From NCBI GenBank assembly GCA_023055425.1, contig JALGPY010000003.1, positions 69,176,991-69,240,990 on the forward strand: a stretch of DNA of 64,000 bases, written 5' to 3'. Positions 54,601 through 64,000 of the stretch are shown piece by piece (positions within the stretch are counted from its first letter, which is position 1; each line of letters starts with the position of its first letter). The translations under genes were made by a program, and so were the position numbers. This DNA comes from Linanthus parryae. Taxonomy: Eukaryota > Streptophyta > Magnoliopsida > Ericales > Polemoniaceae. The notes beneath the pieces are model-generated. The model was not told the DNA's origin. It did no database searches and saw nothing but the letters and a program-made list of their open reading frames with translations.

Positions 54601-57600
54601 TTTAGTAAAGAACGGCCATCAGTGGCTGCATGGGTTTCTAAGGACAGTCCTGAAAATTCTCACTACTCTATTTTCCATGTTGAGTCGTCACTCCAAGCAG
54701 AGGCTTGTGGAATTTCCGAGGCACTTAAATGGCTCTTATCACATGGGTACACGGACATTTACATCCTAACAGATAGTAACGTGTTTGTCCATGGCCTTTC
54801 TTATCACGCAAACATAATTGACATCTTCACCAAAGAACGTGAAGTGCAGGCTCTAGTGCGTTCTTTTAACTCCTGTTGTGTTTCTTTTGTTTCACGCGAT
54901 ACAATCTCTCTAGCTCATAATAAAGGTCGGGAGATTAGTCGCTCTCGTAATTGTTGTAACAGAACTCCTGTTTCAGAGCTCTGCTACCAGTTTGTTATAA
55001 CCTGTGGGTAATCGAGCAAGAAAAACGAAAGCAAAACAAGAACTAGACAGATATTTAACGTGGTTCACTAGCAAATTTGCAACGAACCCGCTAGATACCT
55101 ACACGACTAGAACCCGATATTTTATTGAGAAGAGAACCCGATTACAATGCACGTTGTGGCCACAACGGCCACGACAGCCACCTGATTAAGCCACCAGGCA
55201 CACACACCCCTGAAGCTCTCAAATCTATTTACCGTGTGTGCATGCGTATGGCACTAACCAAGTGCTTTTATATATGCTACTGTGTGTGTGGCAGTGTGAT
55301 ACACCAAGCCAGCCGACAGCCTCACATGAGAAACCAATTTGGAAACAGTATTTGTTTCCAAAACTGACTATGACTTTGACCACAAAAACTTGCCAAATTT
55401 GATTTAAGTCAATCCCAACAAATCTCCACCTTGACTTGAATCATCTCAGCAAAGCGGAATCTGATGCTTCTCTTCTCAAACTTGAACCGGATGCATCTCC
55501 CTGAACTAGAAACGAGCACGCCTCCCCAAACAGATCTTCCGCAGCTGTATGCGAAACCCGAATCTCCTAATCGTTACTCCAACTACCATGCGTTCCTGCA
55601 ACGACTGCGCCCAATGTGGTTGCACTTCAAGTGCTCCACGCTGAACCAGACTCGAATACGTTCACTGAGAAAACATGACCGAATATATTCCAGATGCGCC
55701 CAATTGCGCCAGACAGATGCACCACGACAGAATGCCCAAATATCGCTACTAGACCCGATGTACTTAGCGATGAGTGCCCCAACAATTGTCATGCCCGATG
55801 CGCCCCGTATGCCTCAGATGCGCCAGATGCTCGCCAAAAACAGATCGCGCCAGATGCGAGCTCAATGTGTGTCATGGTACACGCTATAAAACGAGAACAA
55901 ATGCACGCCTGAACAAACTCGTAATGTGCGCCAGAACCAGAATCATATGCGCGTGCCAGAAATCTCACGGGCCAGATGCTCCATGTGTTGCTCCAACTCC
56001 AACGAGTTCCTGCAACGCATGAGGAAGAAACAGATTCAATTCACACGCCAGATGCTCCACGCCGGGAGCCGCATTTCCCCTGCACTTCAATCGCCAAAAC
56101 GCCAGATGCGCGTGAACCGCCATATTCGCGCCAGTACCGAATGCCTGCAGGATTTACCAGATCCCTTGCACGCCTAATCAGATGCGAGCCAGATTGCTCT
56201 GACAGGAGCTCGGATAGCCCCTTCCGCGGGGCTTCAGATGGTGGGTGTACCTGCTTCTCTCTCACGAACAAATCGATCTTGATCGCCAAACCAGACATCG
56301 TTTTCGGCAGAATCTCGAATCCCAACTCCCGATAGCCTGCTCCACCTGAATCACGAAACCCTATCTTTAAGTTCCACCAAAACGTGAAACCCTAGCTCTC
56401 GGCTCCACCCTGATCTTAGAACCCCGGCTCTGATTCCAGTTTGTTGTAACAGAACTCCTGTTTCAGAGTTATGCTACCAGTTTGTTATAACATGTGGGTA
56501 TTCGAGCAAGAACAACGAAAGCAAAATAAGAACGAGACAGATATTTAACGTTGTTCACTAGCGAATTCGGAACGAACCCGCTAACTACCTCTACGACCAG
56601 AACACGATAATTTATTAAGAATAGAACCCGCTTACAATGCACGCCGTGGCCTTTATATATGCTAGTGTGTGTGTGGCGGTGTGATACAACAAGCCAGCCC
56701 ACAGCCTCACATGAGAAACCAATTTGGAAACAATATTTGTTTCCAAAACTGACTTTGACTTTGACCACAAAAACTTGTCAAATTTGATTTAAGTCAATCC
56801 GAACCGTAATCTTACTCTTGTTGTTTAATGGCAGTTCTCAATTTTCTCAAAAAAAAAAAAAATAATAATAAAATAAAAAAAAATCATTTCCGTGATCAGC
56901 GAAATTGATAAAGAAAATACAAGAACAGAGACAACCGAACAGAGGGCGGAAGAACATCAAAAGAAAGAAACCAATACCATAAATTATATATTTTTTATAT
57001 AATTATATAACATTATTAAAATGTACAAGGAACTGCAAAAACAATTAGGAAACATGGAGATTGATTCAGTTGTGGAGAGGATCTGGACAACTGGGTATTG
57101 GTCGCTTGCTATCTTTAAATCCATTACTATTTGGAGATGATGATGATGCTCTGTACAGGTCCTCCATTTCTTGCGTATTTCTCTCTTTCACCACAGAAGT
57201 TGATTCGTGTTTATGTATGGCCCTCACTGGTCTGAAGTAATCACAGCATACCAAGAGTTGAAGCAGAGACAAGATGGAGACGAAAGTAATAAAGACCAGA
57301 GAATAGTGAACCGCTTTTTTCCTGTCCCAGGCCACGGACATCTTCTTCTTCCTTCCTTCCTCTGTCAAAGTCCAATCTTCGTTTGTGTTTTCTACGAATC
57401 TCCCTCACCCTCTCTCTATCTGGTTGTAGGTTGAAGATGGTGTAATAACTCAGGACTGGTGATGCACATTGAAGGCTGTAGGAGACAGAAAGCGAGAGGC
57501 ACATGCATTGCCGTCGCTAATTTTGTATTTATATGAACTACCAGGTCTGAAATTATTTGGACTAGGGGTGCACACGGATCGGATCGGTCCGGATTGAGGT

Positions 57601-60600
57601 TGAGTTAATCCGATCCGCCGGTTTACGGATCGAAACGGATCGGATCCAATCGGGTCTACGGTTTCGCGGACCGGACCCGATTAATCCGCGGATCGCAAAT
57701 ATTTCAAAATATTTTCGAATATGTTCAACTAACAACATAAACACTAATATACAATTATCATTTAATATAGTTTTTAGTTAACTTATGACATATCTTACTC
57801 TTTATATCATCAAAAATCAAACCTTAGGAGCAAATTTATTCCAATTTGTTCTTGAATCGGAGAAACAGGTAGAGTCTATTATGGAATCGCAGCCTTGGTT
57901 TTACAAAGGAGATATGATCGTCATGAAAAAATGGTACCGATGGAGGAAGATGCTAGAAATACGCTACAACAGGGCCCTCATTTGGATGCAGATTTGGTAC
58001 CTATCCCCGGACTGCCAAACAAAAGCGGTTGCAGAGGATATTGGTAAGTCTATTGGCACAGTTCATGAGATTGTTATTCCCACAACAGGCCCCCTAGTTG
58101 GACGTTGTATTCGCATGAAAGTAATGATAGATGTTGGTGAACCACTCAGCCGTGCGGCACTGGCAACAATTTCTGCAGAGCGTCAGGAATGGGTCCTTAT
58201 CCGCTATGAGAAGTTGCCCAACCTATGTCATCATTGTGGTCGAATGGGACACGAAATTAAGGAATGCCCAATTGCTCTCCGCTTGGGAATTCCCCTTGAG
58301 GATATTCCCTTACGTTATGGGAATTGGATGACGGCAAATGCAATGTTAAACTTTGTGTTAGGATACAACACGGACATGTCATCCGCTTTCGGACCGTCAA
58401 CTTTGTCTCCTGCTGAGCGTAAGCAGAAATTTCATATGGACAGTGTGCAAAGGAATGATTTTACGGGAGGCAGCCAAGAGGAGAGTGACTCCGAGCCTGA
58501 TCCCGAGTCTGATGAGGGACAGTTTCTTTCCCGACAACGTGAGAAGGCATCTCACCGTGAGTATCTCGCAGAAATGTCGGACGCTGATGTGGGTCAAGAT
58601 GATCCTATCCCTGAGGAAGAGGAATTCTCCACCCACCAGAGCCGTAACAAACAACGTTTTTTCAATGTTGCACCTTTCCATGAGAGATTTATTAGAGGTG
58701 GTAATCTGGGAGAGGCATTGGATAATGCAGTTAAGGACTTCAGCCCAGATCTCCAAACTAGTACCAGTTCCCCTTCTCTTACTGGTGATAAAAGATCACC
58801 GGAAGATAGGACTGACCCAGAGGAGTTCCTAGGAACGGAAGCCAAAAGAGCAAAATCCGGAAATCGAGACGAATCTCTTTCCCCAATATCGGCAGAGGTT
58901 GGCTCGGGCCAACCCTGCCGTCCGCAATGAGAATCTTAAGTTGGAACGTTAGAGGATCGGGGAGTTCCTCTACGTTCCAAAATCTCAACTCCCTGGTTAG
59001 GGATAAGCATCCCGATATTATTTTTCTTATGGAGACCAAGATGCTTATTCCCCAAGCGGATGCTGTGCGTATTAAACTGGGTTTTGATCTGGGATACCAT
59101 GTCTCCCGTATTGGTTTAAGTGGCGGACTTTCTTTGTTCTGGAACAAAAATGTGAATGTGCAAATTCTTTTGAGGAATAATTATCACATTCACTGCTTTG
59201 TTAGACCTCCAGAATTTGGCTCAACTTCTTTTTATCTAACTGGTTTCTATGGCGATCCGATAACCCACAATAGGAAATTTTCGTGGGACCTTTTAAGGCG
59301 ACTGAAACCGAATTCTGCTATACCTTGGTTGGTTATCGGAGATTTTAATGAAATTCTTACTAATTCTGAAAAACGTGGTTGGAACGGGCGAGGTTTGTCG
59401 CAAATTCAAGATTTCGCAGATACGCTTTCGGATTGTGGTTTGTTCGATTTGGGGTATAGAGGAGAATACTTTACCTGGTGGAACGGACGATCTTATCCAC
59501 ATTCGGTCCAAGAAAGGCTTGATAGGGCTGTTTCAAACTCTAGATGGAATTCAGCTTTCTCAGCCAAAACCGTTGAGGTGCTCCCTTACAGTGGATCTGA
59601 TCACTACCCATTGCTGCTGACTGCGTCAAAACTGGAGACTCCGAGTGGATTGCCTCGTCGATTTCAGTTTGCGGCTGAATGGACTCGTTCTCAGGACTGC
59701 CGTGATACAATACAACAGGTGTGGCCTATCTCTACTCCTACTGCTAATTATTTACATACTTTTGCAAATAAAATTATTAATACAACAAACCACTTGCGCA
59801 TATGGGGTAAAAAAAACTTCGCTAATAATGTGAGGGAGAAGAATTTTTTGCTGCGTCGTATGCATATCCTCAATAAAAAAAGACCCACCCCTTCGGTCCT
59901 AAAAGAGAAAAAAGACATTTCTGTTAGACTTCAAACTTTTCTAGCAAATGAGGAATTGCAATGGAAACAGAAATCTCGTGTAAATTGGCTGCGGGAGGGT
60001 GATCGAAATACAAAATTTTTTCATAAAATAGCCTCGGATAGAAAAAGAAAAAATACTATTTCGGCTATTTATAGTACTGATGGGATCTTACATACTGACC
60101 TGCAAGACATTCAAAATTGCTTTGTGAATTTTTTCAAAAACCTTTTCCAAGCAAATAATGATTTGTTCCCTCAGGCCATTGATAGTATAAGAACCTGCAT
60201 TACCCCTGACATGTATCAGCTTCTTGATGCTCCTTTTTCAGAAGATGAAATCATTACTGCTATGTACTCTATTGGTGCTTTAAAAGCTCCAGGACCTGAC
60301 GGTTTACCTGCTATTTTTTATCACGCGTATTGGAGTATTATTGGTCAAGATGTTATTGATATGTGTTTACATTTTCTAAATAATGGTGGTGATATTTCTA
60401 TTATTAATAAAACTTGTATTGCCCTTATTCCTAAACTTAAAACTCCAAAGTCTGTTGTTGATTTTCGTCCAATAAGCCTTTGTAATGTTTCTTATAAAAT
60501 AATTTCTAAGGCTATTGCTAATCGTTTAAAAGATATTCTTCCTACTATCATTGACCCGGCTCAGTCTGGTTTTATCAAAGGTCGCCATATTTCTGATAAT

Positions 60601-63600
60601 TCCATTATTGCTTTTGAAACTCTTCATACTATTCAAAATCAGAAAAGTAATACTGGGTCTTTTTCTTTAAAATTGGATATGGCCAAAGCTTATGACCGGA
60701 TTGAATGGCCTTATTTAAATCAGGTTTTACTTAAAATGGGCTTTCCTACAAATTTTATTAACCGTATTATGTCTTGTGTGACATCCGTTTCCTTTTCTAT
60801 AATTATAAATGGTCAACAAACGGATTTTTTTCAACCTTCTAGAGGCCTCCGTCAAGGAGATCCCATAAGCCCTTATCTCTACATTATTTGCACTGAAGGT
60901 CTTTCCTGTCTTATTAAGGACGCGGTTAATAACAGAATTTTTCAAGGTGTCAAACCTGGTTTCTATGCTCCCAGTATCACACACCTTTTATTTGCGGATG
61001 ATAGCATTTTATTTGCAAAGGCTACTGAACAAAATGCGATTTCCATTGCTTCTATTCTTTATCAGTATTGTGAATCTTCGGGTCAGGTAATCAATAAAAA
61101 TAAATCTGCTTTGGTATTTGGCACTACTGTACCTGATAGTACTCGTTGTTGTATTTCAAAAATTTTACAGATTCCTATTGCTACTAATCACCAAACCTAT
61201 TTGGGCCTACCTACGGTCATAGGTAAAAATAAGAAAAAGCCTTTTGAAAATTTAAAAACAAAAATTTGGAATAAAGTTAGTGGCTGGAAAGAAAAGTTTT
61301 TATCTCCGGGGGGAAAAAAAATTCTTATTAAATCTATTGTTCAAGCTATTCCTATCTATATTATGTCAAATTTCCTCCTCCCTACTACTTTTTCTGATGA
61401 TCTACAAAAACTTTTCACTAAATTCTGGTGGACTAATGATCTTGATAAGAAAAAAATTATCTGGAAAAATTGGGATAAGCTTTGTTGTCCAAAAAATATT
61501 GGTGGGCTGGGATTTAGACACTTATACTCTTTTAATATAGCTCTTCTTGGTAAACAAGCTTGGAAATTGCTAACTAATCCTGACTCCCTGTTATCCAGAG
61601 TTTTAAGAGGGAAATATTTCCATAATTCCAATATTATTTCTGCTGATTTCACTAATAGCTCTTCTTACATTTGGAAAAGTATTGTTAAAGCAAAAAATAT
61701 TGTTTTCAAGGGTATTCGTCAAGGCATAGGAAATGGCCAAAATACTTATATTTATCATAACAGATGGATCCCTATGGGGCTTGGTAGGAAACCTTTTGGA
61801 AACCCTAAACTTCCACTGAATTCCAAAGTTTCTCTTCTTTTAAATCAAAACTTCACTTGGAATTCAGTTTTAATTAAAAACAGCTTTTCTGAAGATGAAG
61901 CAGAGGCTATAACTCAAATTCCTCTTATTTCTCCAAACACCGAGGACTATTTTATTTGGTCAAAAACTGTAGATGGTGTTTACACAGTTAAATCAGCTTA
62001 CCACATGATTGCAGAAAACTTCAATTCCAATTATTTTAATCACTGTGTGTCTACTTCGACTACTAATTATGACATTTTCTGGAAAAATTTGTGGAATCTC
62101 AACATCCCAAGTAAGATCAAGATTTTCATATGGCGTATTTTTTACTCTTGCATTGCAACAAAGGAGAATCTTTTAAAAAAGGGCATTTCTTTACCTGTTA
62201 TTTGCAGTTTCTGTCATAAACATGAGGAGTCAATTGCTCATTTGTTCTTTGACTGCGATTTGAGTCGAAAGCTTTTCACTTCTCCTACAATAAATCTTCC
62301 AATTGCAGATCTGTGCATGCCTTTTTCTCATAGATTGAAACATCTCTTCCTCTCCTTAGATCGAAATCAACGACATATTCTCTGTTTTTTACTTTGGAAC
62401 CTGTGGATTGAAAGAAATAGAAGGATCTTCAAATCTGTTTCTAGAAATTTCTCAGATCTTACAATTCAAATCATTTCTGAAAATAGGGAATATCAAGAAA
62501 ATAGTTCTTCCAAAAAAGAATTTACTTATCTTGATCGAGAGGTTGTGCATGCAGGATCTGGAAGCGCCGGAGGACCAAGTGGAAATGGATCGAACAGATG
62601 GAAACCCCCTCCATCAGGGTTGCTGAAATTAAACACGGATGCTGCAATATCAACGGATCTAAAGAGATCAACAGGAGGAGGGATTGTTAGAGACGCAGAA
62701 GGAAGATTTGTGTTTGGGATGGCTCTACAGATCCCTTTCACGATAGACCCTCTAATTGCAGAAGCTTATGCGATGCTACATGCAATCAGAGAATCGAAAT
62801 CCAGAGGATTCATGAGTTTGCTAGTTGAAACAGACAACAAATTGCTTGCTTCACAGTTGCAGAAGCAGCAGCAAGGAGAGGGCTTCTCTGAGAAGATTCG
62901 CCTATGTTCTACACTATTCGGCGAGCTGAAGAGCCTTTTATACTCTCGGGTTTTTTGGTGTAGCCGACAGCAAAACGGGCTAGCCCATTCTTTAGCAAAA
63001 ATGGGCCTTCTAAATGATGTAAATTTGTATTGGGCCTCTATTTGCCCAGCCAGCTTGTATGAACAATGGGCCTCTGAATTTAGCCCAACTATCTAAATAA
63101 AATACAGGCTTATTTCAAAAAAAAAAAAGTTAGCATGAGAACAAATTATATTGATGAAATTAGAAAAAAATATCATAATAATAAATATAAACGGATCGAA
63201 CGGATTGACGGATCGGATCGGATTTATATTTTTCAATCCTAGTCCGATCCATCACGGATCGGTTCGGACCCGATCCGTCACGGATCGGACGGATTTGCGG
63301 ATTGGTGCGGATTGACGGATTCTTGTGCACCCCTAATTTGGACTACTGGCACTAGTAACACAATAAATTATCATTGCCTCCCAACAAAAAAATAAATAAA
63401 TTATAATTACATTAAGTGAGATAATTTAATTTTGATTAATTTAAAAAGTGTACATAGTTTTTTTAACGAAAAAAATGTACAGTTTTTTTTTTGGACTCGG
63501 AAACAATCAAACATGTAACTTTATAGGACTCCCTCGATTTTCATTCTTGTGTCTTCTGTATACAAATTGCATACCCTTGTGTAGGTCTTCACAGGAGGAT

Positions 63601-64000
63601 TCTAAAAAACATGTTAATTGTATTTTTTGAACGAGCTAGAAGTTATCATCGTTTAGTGATCTGCCAATACTGCGCGCTATAATCTAGATTTGTAAAATAA
63701 TACGCACTTTCTCAAACATGTTAAAATTTGATTTTGAACACATGGTTAAGATTAGGAAGAAGAGGCGAGTTCAACGACGTAGGACTAGCAGGAAATGGAC
63801 CACCAGAAGTCGGTGTGTCGGGCTCACGCGCCTACTGACGCACCATGCATGCCAAGCTCTGCCGCGCGCCGCATGCGCCAAGGTTGGTTGTAGTGGCTGT
63901 CGTGGCATGCTGTCGTCAGCTATGGATGATGTGTCAAGGGACATGGAGGCCACATGGGTGGGAAACGTTGGCTGGATACTGACGTGGCAGCTTGTATGGC

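Overview
This 64 kb window is nuclear DNA of a flowering plant, most likely a eudicot. The evidence is spliced genes with GT-AG introns, plant-only protein families (a CONSTANS-like B-box/CCT factor, a CLE peptide precursor, a malectin-LRR receptor-like protein), and dense plant transposons (Athila/Tat-type Ty3/gypsy, Sirevirus-type Ty1/copia, L1 LINEs with RNase H, hAT, Stowaway-like, CACTA and Helitron elements). I cannot name the species.

Only three genes look real and intact. (1) 6223-10869 (+): an eight-exon gene for a 600-residue membrane protein with a malectin-like ectodomain, LRRs and one transmembrane helix but no kinase. (2) 35046-36959 (+): a two-exon CONSTANS-like regulator of 409 residues, with one canonical B-box and a CCT domain. 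(3) 57066-57368 (-): a 100-residue CLE precursor ending in RPIPSCPDPLHN, with its own TATA box. The rest is mobile DNA and its debris, much of it nested.

Layout. 1-3611: Athila/Tat-type element on the minus strand (broken protease and gag, tRNA-Asp primer site, LTR), running off the left edge. 3612-4901: copia remnant with one LTR. 4902-11030: the malectin-LRR gene, with two abutting Stowaway-like MITEs in intron 2. 11093-13800: solo LTR, a hAT-type element with a perfect 8-bp target duplication, and a Helitron. 15201-15475: MATH-domain fragment. 15481-24067: a large non-autonomous LTR element with about 2.1-kb LTRs, whose internal ORF is not recognisable gag or pol. 25330-32250: MITEs, an LTR-like block, a CACTA end and a 1.7-kb TIR element. 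34500-36959: the CONSTANS-like gene. 37469-38010: a second hAT-type MITE. 38755-40898: a gag-only copia element with a 5-bp target duplication. About 41540-56883: a decayed L1 LINE split by a 9.2-kb Sirevirus (41611-50783), a 0.9-kb insert and a 1.85-kb short LTR element (54952-56805). 57563-63335: a hAT-type MITE that has itself received an L1 LINE with an uninterrupted 1389-residue ORF2.

The three genes show no functional link. The most consequential layout is at the CLE gene: the MITE-plus-LINE nest sits about 30 bp upstream of its TATA box and pushes the former upstream promoter about 5.8 kb away, beyond 63343. The least explained sequence is the long ORF of the 16.4-24.1 kb LTR element, together with two stem-loops of identical AGGA loop that each precede a polypurine-like tract.
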